Source: Pararhizobium sp. IMCC21322
GTDB taxonomy: Bacteria > Pseudomonadota > Alphaproteobacteria > Rhizobiales > GCA-2746425
Length of the DNA stretch: 64,000 nt
Direction of reading: 5' to 3'
Assembly (NCBI RefSeq): GCF_030758295.1
Contig: NZ_CP132335.1
Location: 3,820,412-3,884,411, forward strand
Both the position numbers and the translations under genes were made by a program. This document shows, in pieces, positions 27,266-36,334 of this stretch (positions are counted from its first letter, which is position 1; each line of letters begins with the position of its first letter). The notes beneath the pieces are model-generated. The model was not told where the DNA came from, did no database searches, and saw only the letters and a program-made list of their open reading frames with translations.

Positions 27266-27796
27266 ATGCCCGCTGACACTCAATCACAAAACAAGACCAG
27301 ATCGAAGGATCAGACTTCGGCTTCACCAGCAAATGGTAGCAAGCGCAAGCCGGTCAAACCACCATTGGGTGATCAGGCTGCTCTGCAGTCTTTCGGCGAA
27401 AATGTTATCTCGCTGATTTTGACGGACAGCATAGAAGCCAATGTTAATCTTGGGCAGGCCATTCGAAACGGCGTAACCAAATCCATCATTGAAGAGCGCC
27501 CTGCCCTTATCAAGAGCATGGTGGAAGGCGGCGTGCTGCCGCGCTCAACGGTGGAAGATGCAAAGAAGAGCCAGAAGGACACGCTTTCCCCGACAAACTC
27601 TGAACGAATTGTCAGAGTGCTGCGCATGCGCAAACAGGCTTCTGATGCATTGGGAGAAAACCGGGCAGACGGATGGATGGACAAGCCCAACAGAAATTTT
27701 GGCGGCAGTTCGGCCATTCAAATGGCCAAGACCGAAGCTGGCGCCCGTGCCGTTGAGCAGTTTCTGCTTCAGTTAACGCACGGTTTCAACGCTTGA
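27266..27796 (+). CDS. ParS/MbcA/Xre-type antitoxin (DUF2384)
   Basis: A 176-residue antitoxin. The basic, low-complexity N-terminus (about 1-35) is followed by an Xre-like helical region. The C-terminus is the DUF2384 toxin-binding domain, with ENRADGWMDKPNRNFGGSSAIQMAKTE and the final VEQFLLQLTHGF. TTAGGAG precedes the ATG. The stop overlaps the RES gene start by 4 bp, the usual antitoxin-first coupling of Xre-RES modules. It should neutralise the RES enzyme and repress the operon. Confidence 0.9.
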   Translation: MPADTQSQNKTRSKDQTSASPANGSKRKPVKPPLGDQAALQSFGENVISLILTDSIEANVNLGQAIRNGVTKSIIEERPALIKSMVEGGVLPRSTVEDAKKSQKDTLSPTNSERIVRVLRMRKQASDALGENRADGWMDKPNRNFGGSSAIQMAKTEAGARAVEQFLLQLTHGFNA

Positions 27797-28245
27797 TCGT
27801 CTGGCGCATAGCCAACAGGAAATTCAAAACGCTCAGTGGCTTCGGTGGCCTGTATGCAGGAGGCCGATGGCACAAACAGGGAAGCCCGGTGGTTTACACG
27901 GCCGAGCATCCGGCCCTGTCAGCCATGGAAGTCCTGGTACATATGAATATGGATATGGATGATCTGCCGGATTACGTGCTTCTGGAGATTTTCATACCGG
28001 ACGATCTGTCTATCGATGCGTTTCAGGTAGATCCGTCCGACACACAGATGTGTCTGGATCACGGAATTTCCTGGTTGAGCGCTGGCAAAAATGCAGTTGC
28101 TAAAGCGCCTTCAGTGCTGATGCCAAAAAGCTACAATTATCTCATTAACCCGCAGCACGAAGACGCAGCTCGCATAGCGATCCAGGGTGAGCAACCGTTT
28201 GTATTTGATGGTCGCCTCACACCTGCTACAGGATCGCTGGATTAG
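27793..28245 (+). CDS. RES-domain toxin
   Basis: A 150-residue RES-family toxin starting at TTG within the antitoxin stop. Visible are WRIANRKF near the N-terminus, GGLYAGGRWHKQGSPVVYTAEHPALSAMEVLVH (conserved Arg and Glu) and SAGKNAVAKAPSVLMP (conserved Ser), matching the Arg-Glu-Ser set that names the family. Known relatives deplete NAD+ or ADP-ribosylate host targets. Which of these applies here cannot be told. Full length and no visible damage suggest an active module. Confidence 0.9.
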   Translation: MIVWRIANRKFKTLSGFGGLYAGGRWHKQGSPVVYTAEHPALSAMEVLVHMNMDMDDLPDYVLLEIFIPDDLSIDAFQVDPSDTQMCLDHGISWLSAGKNAVAKAPSVLMPKSYNYLINPQHEDAARIAIQGEQPFVFDGRLTPATGSLD

Positions 28246-28253
28246 GCCTTAGT

Positions 28254-28409
28254 TCAGTAGTTCGTGAATTTTCCAGAATCGATTTCACGCTGGCGCCGTT
28301 CCAGATCGTAGATCGAAACGGAATCATTGAGATAAGCGCGAGCGGCAGATTGATGATCGAAGGGGCGAAACACTGCGCCAATTCGGGAGATTGATGATTT
28401 AAATGACAT
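28254..28409 (-). CDS. DUF3563-like small protein
   Basis: A 51-residue basic protein read from the ATG at 28409 with AAGGAAAGGAA upstream. The segment AYLNDSVSIYDLERRQREID matches the core of DUF3563-type microproteins, which are common in alpha- and betaproteobacteria and of unknown function. It is convergent with the RES gene, 8 bp from its stop. A perfect palindrome with TATATA lies 19 bp upstream and may include its -10. Confidence 0.75.
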   Translation of the reverse strand: MSFKSSISRIGAVFRPFDHQSAARAYLNDSVSIYDLERRQREIDSGKFTNY

Positions 28410-28427
28410 GGTTGAGTTCCTTTCCTT

Positions 28428-28439
28428 CCCTATATAGGG
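28428..28439. promoter_or_regulatory. Palindrome CCCTATATAGGG upstream of the DUF3563 gene
   Basis: A perfect 12-bp palindrome 19-30 bp upstream of the small gene's start. The central TATATA could act as a -10 element with an overlapping operator. No convincing -35 at 17 bp was found, so the promoter role is tentative. Confidence 0.4.
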
Positions 28440-28512
28440 ACCTGCAGGACAGACAGATGTGCAAACTTTGCATGGATGCTATGTGCAATTGAGGTGACAT
28501 GCGCGGTTTCAG

Positions 28513-30150
28513 CTAATCGACAAATCGACCGCCCGCCTGTTTCATCTGTTCCGGCGTATCCAGATCGAATGACACTGCCCTGCCAATTTCAACCTCATGA
28601 ACAAATTCAGCATATTCACCAATGAGATGACGCGCCCCGGTATCCCCCTGTATACCGGTCAAAGCATCCAGAAACCGGGCCGACCAAAGCACGGGATTCC
28701 CACGTTTTCCGGCATCCGTGGGCACGATGATGTGCCGCCCTTCTTCCGGGTCAAATGCTGCGGCGAGCTGTTTTACAATGTCTTGTGAGATGTGAGGCAT
28801 GTCGCCCAACAGCACCAACACAGCGTCGGGTCGGGTTTCACGCGCCGCCAGCGCCTGTATTCCGGTTCGCAAAGACGTTGAGAGGCCCTGATCGAATTCA
28901 GGATTGAACAGGATCTCCGCAGTCACGCCCTCAAGCGCGGCAACAACTTGCTCGGGTCGCGCCCCAGTCACGACAGTCAGATCATCCCCCAACGCCCCGA
29001 TGGCAGCATCTGCCACATGGCGAACAAGTGGCTTGCCTTCCACCTCCGCAATCAGCTTGTTGTTGGGCCCCATGCGCTTGCTCTGACCGGCTGCCAACAG
29101 CAAAGCAGCTATTTTTGGCGGCTTGTTCATTGGTACAGTCTCCAATTGGCGCGGTTGAGGTCGGCTGACGATCTCCATCAACAATCCGCCAACACCCATC
29201 GCTGCTATGTCTGATGCGCCCACCGGTATACCGGCCAGAATTCGGTTCAACACCCAATCAAACCCGTTCTCAACGGGTGAGCGTGCGCAACCAGGCGCAC
29301 CAATCACCGGCGTGCCCTCAAACTCGCCGAGAAACAGCAGATTGCCCGGATCGACCGGCATGCCCACATAGTCAACCGAACCACCGGCAAGACGCAGCGC
29401 CTGTGGCAAGACATCCTCAGCATCGATCATGGCTGAAGCTCCAATCAGCAAGATCAGATCACAGTTGCGACCCGCCAGAGACCTGATGGCTTCTGCTACT
29501 TGCCCGACATCATGAGCCGTGCGAATTTCATCGACCAGAAAAGACGCACTCGGCTTCAATCGCGTTTCAAGAACTTTGCGGGTTTTATCAAGAACACCGT
29601 CTTTCAATGTCGGCAGACGCGTTGCCACCAGTCCCACTTTAGCGGCCCGAAACGCCGTCACAGCCAAAGCAGTGTGGGCTGCGATATCAAGACAGGCTTT
29701 CAAAGACTGACCCGGAACCGCAAAGGGAATAATCTTGACCGTACCCACCATACGCCCTGCTTCAACCGCTGTATAAGGTGGCAAGGTTGCAACGGTGAGC
29801 GATGGATCAAGACCATTGATCTGATTGATCAAATCCACATTGGGAACAAACAGCCCGGACTTGGTTGCAAACAGATTGGCGCGGCCGGTAAACGGCATAT
29901 CCACACGCACATGGTCGCCGCACACCGCCTTTGCCAAAGCATGAGCAGCTTCGTCTTCATGAACATCGTCAGCATCCAGTTTTGCAACTGTCACGCTGAC
30001 ATGGTTCCTGGCAATCAACGCACCAATGTCAGCTTCCGTCAGCAAGCGGCCCTTCTTCAGGCGCACAGGCTTGCCATTCAGCTCACCATCCATAGAATGA
30101 GCCAGCAAAGTGCCCAAGGCGTCCGAAGGGGAAAGATCAATCAGTTTCAA
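28513..30150 (-). CDS. Molybdopterin-binding/nucleotidyltransferase fusion (MoeA-like + MobA/MocA-like)
   Basis: A 545-residue two-domain protein. The N-terminal part (about 1-340) is MoeA-like, with GDHVRVDMPF, LILLIGASAMIDAEDVLPQAL and GAPGCARSPVENGFDW. The C-terminal part (about 347-545) is a MobA/MocA-type nucleotidyltransferase with ALLLAAGQSKRMGPNNKL and LLGDMPHISQD. It is expected to insert molybdenum into, and add CMP or GMP to, molybdopterin for xanthine-dehydrogenase/CO-dehydrogenase-type enzymes. It overlaps the upstream xdhC-like gene by 4 bp and ends the cox-type maturation operon. Confidence 0.9.
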   Translation of the reverse strand: MKLIDLSPSDALGTLLAHSMDGELNGKPVRLKKGRLLTEADIGALIARNHVSVTVAKLDADDVHEDEAAHALAKAVCGDHVRVDMPFTGRANLFATKSGLFVPNVDLINQINGLDPSLTVATLPPYTAVEAGRMVGTVKIIPFAVPGQSLKACLDIAAHTALAVTAFRAAKVGLVATRLPTLKDGVLDKTRKVLETRLKPSASFLVDEIRTAHDVGQVAEAIRSLAGRNCDLILLIGASAMIDAEDVLPQALRLAGGSVDYVGMPVDPGNLLFLGEFEGTPVIGAPGCARSPVENGFDWVLNRILAGIPVGASDIAAMGVGGLLMEIVSRPQPRQLETVPMNKPPKIAALLLAAGQSKRMGPNNKLIAEVEGKPLVRHVADAAIGALGDDLTVVTGARPEQVVAALEGVTAEILFNPEFDQGLSTSLRTGIQALAARETRPDAVLVLLGDMPHISQDIVKQLAAAFDPEEGRHIIVPTDAGKRGNPVLWSARFLDALTGIQGDTGARHLIGEYAEFVHEVEIGRAVSFDLDTPEQMKQAGGRFVD

Positions 30151-30836
30151 AAATCATCGCCCTTGCGCAAAGCACAAATAATCTGGCCCAGAATGGCCAC
30201 AGCAATTTCAGCTGGCGACGCCGCGCCGATATCAAGACCAATCGGCGCATCGATCCGCGCCAATTGAGCGTCCGAAATCCCTTTTGATTTCAACCTGTCC
30301 ACTCGGGAACCATGAGTTTTGCGGCTGCCAAGGGCGCCGACATAAAAGCAGCCGCGCCTCAGGGCTGTTTCCAGGGCAAAATCATCGATCTTGGGATCAT
30401 GCGTGACAGCGACCAACGCTGTGTAGCTGTCAATCATGTTGTCGGTCAGAACATCCTGTGGCCATTCAGGTAGCAATTCCACAGAAGGAAACCGATTCGG
30501 TGTGGCAAAGGCGGTGCGCGGATCAATGATCGTCAGATCAAAACCGCATTCCTGCACCATCGGCACAAGTGCCTGGGAAATATGGACAGCCCCAATCACA
30601 ACAATGCGTGGTGCAGGCAAATCCACATTCAGAAAGAATTCCTGCTCGCCAATAGTCTCCCGCCCGGATTTTTCAGAACGAAACCGCGTTTTGGCGGCTG
30701 CAGCAAGTGGGTCATTCTCTTCCAGACCATCCGGGAACATCAAACGGCCCTCGCCGCTCGTCAGATTGTGCACTAGAATAACAGCACGCCTGTTGGCGCG
30801 GGCAGCGTTGATTTCAGAAAGCAGAGCTTTTTCCAT
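30147..30836 (-). CDS. XdhC/CoxI family maturation protein (Rossmann domain)
   Basis: A 229-residue XdhC-type chaperone with C-terminal Rossmann segment RIVVIGAVHISQALVPMVQECGFDLTIIDPR and ALGSRKTHGSRVDRL. Such proteins bind molybdenum cofactor, promote its sulfuration and insert it into molybdenum hydroxylases. It is the second of two XdhC-like genes in tandem (3-bp gap). Together they look like a split CoxI/XdhC: the other gene supplies the N-terminal family domain. Confidence 0.88.
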   Translation of the reverse strand: MEKALLSEINAARANRRAVILVHNLTSGEGRLMFPDGLEENDPLAAAAKTRFRSEKSGRETIGEQEFFLNVDLPAPRIVVIGAVHISQALVPMVQECGFDLTIIDPRTAFATPNRFPSVELLPEWPQDVLTDNMIDSYTALVAVTHDPKIDDFALETALRRGCFYVGALGSRKTHGSRVDRLKSKGISDAQLARIDAPIGLDIGAASPAEIAVAILGQIICALRKGDDF

Positions 30837-30839
30837 GAT

Positions 30840-31154
30840 CTAGCTCACCTGATCCACGAAAACGCGGATCTTGCCGCCACAAGACAGGCCGACCCGCCAT
30901 GCAGTCTCATCAGCAACACCAAATTCGAGCATTTTGGGTGTCCCGCTTTCAATGACCTCGATGGCCTCTGAAATCACTTCACCTTCAACACATCCACCAG
31001 AGACTGAGCCCTCAAAGTTTCCTTCAGCATCAATCACCAGATGGCTGCCGGTGGGCCGGGGTGCTGAACCCCAGGTATCAACCACGGTTGCAAGCGCAAT
31101 ACGCCGTCCTTCCGCAACCCAGTTTTCTGCCGTTTTCAGTATATCCGCATCCAT
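30840..31154 (-). CDS. Small XdhC-family protein (N-terminal XdhC domain only)
   Basis: A 104-residue protein with the XdhC N-terminal signature ALATVVDTWGSAPRPTGSHLVID and GSVSGGCVEGEV. It lacks the Rossmann domain, which is in the next gene. This split arrangement is common in alphaproteobacterial cox clusters, so it is not a truncation artefact. It lies 9 bp after the CoxE-like gene. Confidence 0.87.
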   Translation of the reverse strand: MDADILKTAENWVAEGRRIALATVVDTWGSAPRPTGSHLVIDAEGNFEGSVSGGCVEGEVISEAIEVIESGTPKMLEFGVADETAWRVGLSCGGKIRVFVDQVS

Positions 31155-31163
31155 CCGGGTCTC

Positions 31164-32381
31164 CTATGCAGCTTTCTTAAGCCACAGTTTGGGGTTGTTT
31201 TCGGCCCGTGCCAAGGGCTGCGACAAACAATGACACAAATCTGAAACAGCATTCAGCGAATGTATGGGCCGGAACTGATCCACAAATGGCAACATGGTTC
31301 GCACGCCACTTGCTTTCGCTTCAAAACCGTCAAAGCGTAACAACGGATTCAACCAGATCAACTGACGGCAGGACTTTTGAAGCCGCTGCATTTCAAAACC
31401 AAGGTCTTCGTCACTGTCGCGTTCCAGCCCATCGGTGATGAGAAGCACTATTGCTCCCTGTCCCAACACCCGGCGGGACCAGTGCTGGTTGAAATCGTGA
31501 AGTGCAGTTGCAATACGCGTGCCGCCGGACCAGTCGGACACAAGCGCACCGCTGGCTTCCAACGCCTCATCGGAATCCTTGTGCAGCAGTGCTCGGCTGA
31601 TATTCGTCAAGCGTGTTCCGAACACAAAGCTGTCCACCCGGCGCTGGCTGTCGCCAAGCGCATGAAGAAAATGCAGGAACAGACGTGAATACTGTCCCAT
31701 AGAGCCCGATACATCGCACAGCGCCACGATTGGGGGCACAATTTCCCGCCTTTGCTGAAAGGTCGGTGACACCCACTCACCACCCGTGGCCAGACTGGCG
31801 CGCATCATACGGCGCATATCCAGTCGCGATCCGGAATGGCTGTTCCGAAAACGCCGCGTCTTCACTTTTGCAACCGGTAAAACCATGTCCGAAACAGCCC
31901 GCCTGGCCTCGGCCAGTTCATAAGCTGTCATTTGCGCAAAGTCTTTGGTGACCAGAACCTCTTCGCGTGACAATGTCTCGGCTAAGTCCAGTTCAACTTC
32001 GACCGGTAAGTCCACCTCACTGTGATCACCCTGCTGCATCATAGCCTGCGCAACCCGTGCCGCGGCTGCAGGGTTCTGCGGCGGCGTTTGTGCATCAGTC
32101 TTCGACACACTGTGCCACACATTGCCTTGGCTTTCTTGTGAGCGCCAGAACAACTCAAAAGCCGTTTTAAATATTGCATGATGCTCGTTTCGACTGGCAA
32201 ACACACTGTGCAGGACCCAATACAAATCGTCGCGTCTGTCTGTTCCGGACACCTCAACCGCGCGCACGGCATCCACAATCCGGGATGGTCCGACAGGCAA
32301 GCCTGCCCGGCGCAACAGACGTGCAAAATGAACGATGTTGTCGGCAAAATGCCCAGTATCGGTGGCAACCCTAGCGGACAT
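31164..32381 (-). CDS. coxE: VWA-domain protein, CoxE type
   Basis: A 405-residue protein of the CoxE family. The C-terminal von Willebrand A domain has the MIDAS motif VALCDVSGSMGQYSRL and later LLITDGLERD. With the MoxR-type ATPase CoxD, CoxE helps activate the active site of aerobic CO dehydrogenase and related enzymes. I chose the ATG at 32381 (MSARVATDTGHFADN), with GGGAG upstream; ATG 32390 and TTG 32408 are alternatives. The start lies 11 bp inside the coxD gene. Confidence 0.9.
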   Translation of the reverse strand: MSARVATDTGHFADNIVHFARLLRRAGLPVGPSRIVDAVRAVEVSGTDRRDDLYWVLHSVFASRNEHHAIFKTAFELFWRSQESQGNVWHSVSKTDAQTPPQNPAAAARVAQAMMQQGDHSEVDLPVEVELDLAETLSREEVLVTKDFAQMTAYELAEARRAVSDMVLPVAKVKTRRFRNSHSGSRLDMRRMMRASLATGGEWVSPTFQQRREIVPPIVALCDVSGSMGQYSRLFLHFLHALGDSQRRVDSFVFGTRLTNISRALLHKDSDEALEASGALVSDWSGGTRIATALHDFNQHWSRRVLGQGAIVLLITDGLERDSDEDLGFEMQRLQKSCRQLIWLNPLLRFDGFEAKASGVRTMLPFVDQFRPIHSLNAVSDLCHCLSQPLARAENNPKLWLKKAA

Positions 32382-33300
32382 CCTTGGCATCTCCCGCCCC
32401 ACTTTCAATGTCCTTCAGGATATGCGCAGCCCGCTCACCATGAACGGCTTCAATGTCGTCCTGATACTTCAAAAGCACACCCAGCGTATCCGACACCGTT
32501 TCCAGATCAAGCGCTTCCCTGTTCAGTTCAGTCAGTGCAGTGGCCCAGTCAATGGTTTCCGCGACACCGGGGTTTTTGAAGAGATCTGCGTCACGGCGCA
32601 ACCGCTGAACAAAGGCGACTATCTCTCTTGAGAGCCTCTCATTAGCACCTGGAACCCTGTTGGAAATAATCTGCAATTCTCTTGCGGCATCAGGATAGCC
32701 AACCCAATGATACAGGCACCGCCGTTTCAGCGCGTCATGGATTTCCCGCGTCCGGTTCGTCGTAATGATGACGATTGGCGGATGATCGGCCTTGATGGTG
32801 CCCAATTCGGGAATGGTGATCTGAAAATCCGACAGGATTTCAAGAAGATAGGCTTCAAAGGCTTCGTCAGCGCGGTCCAATTCATCGATTAGCAATACCG
32901 GTGCAGCAGTCCCAGCGGATTCCAAAGCCTGCAAAAGCGGGCGCTTGATCAAAAACCGCTCGTCAAACACGCTTTTGGCAATTGATGACTTGTCAGTGCC
33001 ACCGACAGCCTCAGCCATGCGAATTTCCAGCATCTGCGCAGCATAATTCCATTCGTAAACAGCTGCGGCAACGTCGAGACCTTCATAACATTGCAACCGT
33101 ATCAGCGGTCTGCCCAATTGCGCCGAAAGAACCTTTGCAATTTCGGTTTTACCAACCCCGGCCTCACCTTCCAGAAACAAAGGGCGCTGCATTTTCAATG
33201 ACAAATAGAGGACTGTTGCAAGCGACCGGTCGGCCACATAGCCGGCGCGGCCCAGAACTTCGTGGGTTTCGTCAATGGATGAGGGCATATCTTCGGTCAT
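32371..33300 (-). CDS. coxD: MoxR-type AAA+ ATPase, CoxD type
   Basis: A 309-residue AAA+ ATPase with Walker A LEGEAGVGKTEIAK, Walker B PVLLIDELDRADEAFEAYLLE and sensor 1 ITTNRTREIHDALKRRC. CoxD-like MoxR ATPases act with a VWA protein as chaperones for molybdenum hydroxylases. It is first in the operon coxD-coxE-xdhC(N)-xdhC-moeA/mobA. No CO or xanthine dehydrogenase structural gene is in the window. Confidence 0.92.
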   Translation of the reverse strand: MTEDMPSSIDETHEVLGRAGYVADRSLATVLYLSLKMQRPLFLEGEAGVGKTEIAKVLSAQLGRPLIRLQCYEGLDVAAAVYEWNYAAQMLEIRMAEAVGGTDKSSIAKSVFDERFLIKRPLLQALESAGTAAPVLLIDELDRADEAFEAYLLEILSDFQITIPELGTIKADHPPIVIITTNRTREIHDALKRRCLYHWVGYPDAARELQIISNRVPGANERLSREIVAFVQRLRRDADLFKNPGVAETIDWATALTELNREALDLETVSDTLGVLLKYQDDIEAVHGERAAHILKDIESGAGDAKDVR

Positions 33301-33433
33301 AAAGGAGCGTGTCCTGCGCGACGCGTCTGAATTTGTATGAGCGATGGTTATGAAGCATGATCAGCCGGACTGTAAATATCCGACAATCTTCACCTTTGGC
33401 GCTGGAACACTTATCGACGAGAGAGACAACACA

Positions 33434-33979
33434 TCAAAGTGCGTGGTATCCCCGGTCCCGATAAATCAATCCCGGACCATCCGTACCGGAAATGATGGCG
33501 TGTACTGCGCCGAACAACACGGAATGTGTTCCCACTTCGACAAAATTTTGCAGCCGACAATCCAGCGCTGCCAGACACCCTGGCAGGACAGGCGCATCTG
33601 AAGCCGTTTTGTCTATCTTGAGCCCCTGAAACCGATCTTCATTTGGGTCCGCACTCATTCGCCCGGCAAACAAATCAGCCATCGCCTGATCCTGCGCCGA
33701 CAGAATGTTGACGCAGAACCCGCCATTGCGCTTGATCGTTTCATTGCTGCGCGAAGCCCGGTTTACGCAAACCAGAACAATTGGCGGAGCATCAGACACT
33801 GCGCTGAAGGCTGTCACAGTCAGACCGGCGGTTCCCGCGTCGCCTGCTGTGGTCACAATATGCACGGCGGAACCGACACGGCTCATGGCTTCGCGAAACT
33901 GATCCTTGGAAACAGTCTCCGACACTGCGGGTTGGATGGGTGTGATTGCGGTCAAAACGGCCTCTGGGATATGATCCAT
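33434..33979 (-). CDS. Flavin reductase family protein
   Basis: A 181-residue flavin reductase/FMN-binding split-barrel protein of the RutF/HpaC group. Characteristic stretches are FREAMSRVGSAVHIVTTAG, GLTVTAFSAVSDAPPIVLVCVNRASRSN, FCVNILSAQDQAMADLFAG and GTHSVLFGAVHAI. It would supply reduced flavin to a partner monooxygenase, but no such partner is beside it. It stands alone between the cox-type cluster (133 bp upstream of its stop) and icd. Confidence 0.88.
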   Translation of the reverse strand: MDHIPEAVLTAITPIQPAVSETVSKDQFREAMSRVGSAVHIVTTAGDAGTAGLTVTAFSAVSDAPPIVLVCVNRASRSNETIKRNGGFCVNILSAQDQAMADLFAGRMSADPNEDRFQGLKIDKTASDAPVLPGCLAALDCRLQNFVEVGTHSVLFGAVHAIISGTDGPGLIYRDRGYHAL

Positions 33980-34035
33980 TGCATGTAGGGCAAAATTATT
34001 AAGAAGACCACATTTCTGTCTGTTCGGAGATACAA

Positions 34036-34068
34036 ATCGGGCTCGATCATGAAACGATCGAGCCCGAT
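34036..34068 (-). terminator. 12-bp perfect hairpin downstream of icd
   Basis: ATCGGGCTCGAT (34036-34047) pairs perfectly with 34057-34068 around a 9-base loop, 10 bp after the icd stop. There is no T-run in the minus direction, so intrinsic termination is uncertain. 3'-end protection is equally possible. Confidence 0.6.
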
Positions 34069-34077
34069 AACTTACTG

Positions 34078-35289
34078 TTAGGCCATCGCTTTTTGCAGGT
34101 TTTCATCGATCTTGTCGAGGAAACCTGTTGTCGAGAGCCATTTCTGTTCAGGCCCGACCAAAAGCGCCAGATCCTTCGTCATGAAACCGCTTTCTACTGT
34201 GTCAACGCAGACTTTTTCCAGTGTCAGGGCAAAGTCGGCAAGCGGCTGATTGTCATCCAGCTTGGCACGATGTGCCAGACCGCGTGTCCATGCAAAGATG
34301 GAAGCGATTGAGTTGGTGGATGTTTCCTTGCCCTGCTGGTGTAGGCGGTAATGGCGCGTCACGGTACCGTGCGCAGCTTCCGCCTCAACAGTTTCACCAT
34401 CCGGTGACATCAACACAGATGTCATCAGGCCAAGGGAACCAAAGCCCTGGGCAACAGTATCGGACTGCACATCACCATCATAGTTCTTACAGGCCCAGAC
34501 AAAACCACCGGACCATTTAAGAGCAGACGCCACCATGTCATCGATCAGACGGTGTTCATACACAATCTTCTTTTCAGCAAAGGCTTCGGCAAATTCAGCC
34601 TGAAACACTTCTTCAAACAAATCCTTGAAGCGGCCATCATAAACTTTCAGAATTGTGTTCTTTGTTGACAAATAAACCGGCCAACCGCGTTTCAGGCCAT
34701 AATTCAACGAAGCACGTGCGAAGTCACGAATGGAATCGTCCAGATTATACATGCCCATAGCGATACCGGCAGACGGGAAGTCGAACACTTCATGTTCAAT
34801 CACCTTGCCGTCTTCGCCTTCGAACTTCATGGTCAGCTTGCCTTTGCCAGGCACACGGAAATCGGTTGCGCGATACTGGTCACCAAATGCGTGACGGCCA
34901 ATGACCATAGGCTGTGTCCAGCCCGGCACCAGACGCGGTACGTTTTCACAGATGATCGGCTCACGGAAGACAACGCCACCCAGAATGTTCCGGATTGTGC
35001 CGTTTGGTGAACGCCACATTTTCTTCAGGCCAAATTCTTCAACACGTTCTTCATCAGGTGTAATGGTGGCACATTTGATACCGACACCATATTCCCGGAT
35101 CGCATTGGCTGCATCAATGGTAACCTGATCATCGGTCTCATCACGGTATTCCATACCCAGATCATAATATTTCAGATCAATATCGAGATAGGGATGAATC
35201 AGCTTGTCTTTGATGAACTGCCAGATGATACGTGTCATCTCGTCCCCATCCAGTTCAACAACCGGATTGGCAACCTTGATTTTAGCCAT
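34078..35289 (-). CDS. icd: NADP-dependent isocitrate dehydrogenase
   Basis: Oxidises isocitrate to 2-oxoglutarate in the TCA cycle. The 403-residue protein belongs to the eukaryotic-like dimeric type, as usual in rhizobia: [23 protein letters not shown] at the start, [15 protein letters not shown] for substrate binding, and the [21 protein letters not shown] metal-binding region. It stands alone and is divergent from trmJ with about 220 bp between starts. Confidence 0.96.
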   Translation of the reverse strand: MAKIKVANPVVELDGDEMTRIIWQFIKDKLIHPYLDIDLKYYDLGMEYRDETDDQVTIDAANAIREYGVGIKCATITPDEERVEEFGLKKMWRSPNGTIRNILGGVVFREPIICENVPRLVPGWTQPMVIGRHAFGDQYRATDFRVPGKGKLTMKFEGEDGKVIEHEVFDFPSAGIAMGMYNLDDSIRDFARASLNYGLKRGWPVYLSTKNTILKVYDGRFKDLFEEVFQAEFAEAFAEKKIVYEHRLIDDMVASALKWSGGFVWACKNYDGDVQSDTVAQGFGSLGLMTSVLMSPDGETVEAEAAHGTVTRHYRLHQQGKETSTNSIASIFAWTRGLAHRAKLDDNQPLADFALTLEKVCVDTVESGFMTKDLALLVGPEQKWLSTTGFLDKIDENLQKAMA

Positions 35290-35509
35290 GTTTGATTTTC
35301 CTTAAGCTTACGGGCCCAACGCCTCGACCGCATGCAATAATTCGGTCTGGCGACATAAAATGTGTGAATACGGCGTTCCTATAGCACCGTCTTCCCTGCG
35401 CCGAAAGACCTTCGAAAGTGTAATTATTCATTCGCATCTCCTCTTGCCAAGAAAGCAGCATCGCTTTAGCAAATCCAAACTTCCACTTGCCCATATGACG
35501 GGAAACCTA

Positions 35510-36334
35510 ATGGCCGGGACTAATTCAAAAGCAAAAATGATAACCGGCGGCCCAGCGATTATTCTGGTGGAGCCACAACTGGGTGAGAATATCGGAACGG
35601 CAGCCCGTGCGATGGCAAATTTTGGATTGTCCGAATTGCGCGTTGTCAATCCACGCGATGGCTGGCCCAGCGAAAAGGCCAAAAATGCCTCTGCGAAAGC
35701 GGATCATGTCATCGACAACGCACAGATTTTTGACACAGTCGAAGAAGCCTTGTCGGGGCTCAATTTGGTTTACGCGACAACGGCGCGCCCTCGAGACATG
35801 TTTGTGTCAGTCAGCGGACCTGAAGCCGCTATGAAAAACGCCCGCGAACACGTAGCAAGCGGCCAGAATTGTGGCATCTTGTTCGGGCGTGAGCGAACCG
35901 GCCTGACCAATGAGGAAGTGGCTCTGGCCGACGAAATTGTGACCTTTCCCGTCAATCCTGCCTTCGCCTCGCTCAACATCGCTCAGGCGGTATTGCTGAT
36001 GTCTTATGAATGGATGAGGACCGGCAATGAGGCAGAACCCCTTCAATTTGAGGCGCTCACTGCGCCCCAGGCTCGCAAAGAAGATTTGATTGGGTTCTTT
36101 CAACATTTGGAAGGCGCACTGGAAGCCGCCAATTTCTTCCGCCCGCCCGAAAAGAAAGCCCACATGGTGAGCACATTACGCGCACTCTTTCAAAAAGCCC
36201 GTTACAGCGAGCGCGATGTCACCATCCTGCGCGGCGTCGTTGGTGCATTGGAAGGACGCAGAACCCGCAACACCCCGCGTCGCCAGGCTGCAGAGGCGCA
36301 AATTGCGGATGCTAAAACAGACGAACCAGAATGA
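35510..36334 (+). CDS. trmJ: tRNA (Cm32/Um32) methyltransferase, TrmJ/SpoU family
   Basis: A SPOUT-class RNA methyltransferase expected to 2'-O-methylate tRNA position 32. Motifs are EPQLGENIGTAARAMANFGL, GILFGRERTGLTNEEV and SLNIAQAVLLMSYEW, which form the knotted SAM site. Start chosen at ATG 35510 (MAGTNSKAKMITGG) with GGGAAA upstream, giving 274 residues; ATG 35495 is an alternative and the frame is open to 35360. The stop overlaps the murI start by 4 bp. Confidence 0.9.
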   Translation: MAGTNSKAKMITGGPAIILVEPQLGENIGTAARAMANFGLSELRVVNPRDGWPSEKAKNASAKADHVIDNAQIFDTVEEALSGLNLVYATTARPRDMFVSVSGPEAAMKNAREHVASGQNCGILFGRERTGLTNEEVALADEIVTFPVNPAFASLNIAQAVLLMSYEWMRTGNEAEPLQFEALTAPQARKEDLIGFFQHLEGALEAANFFRPPEKKAHMVSTLRALFQKARYSERDVTILRGVVGALEGRRTRNTPRRQAAEAQIADAKTDEPE

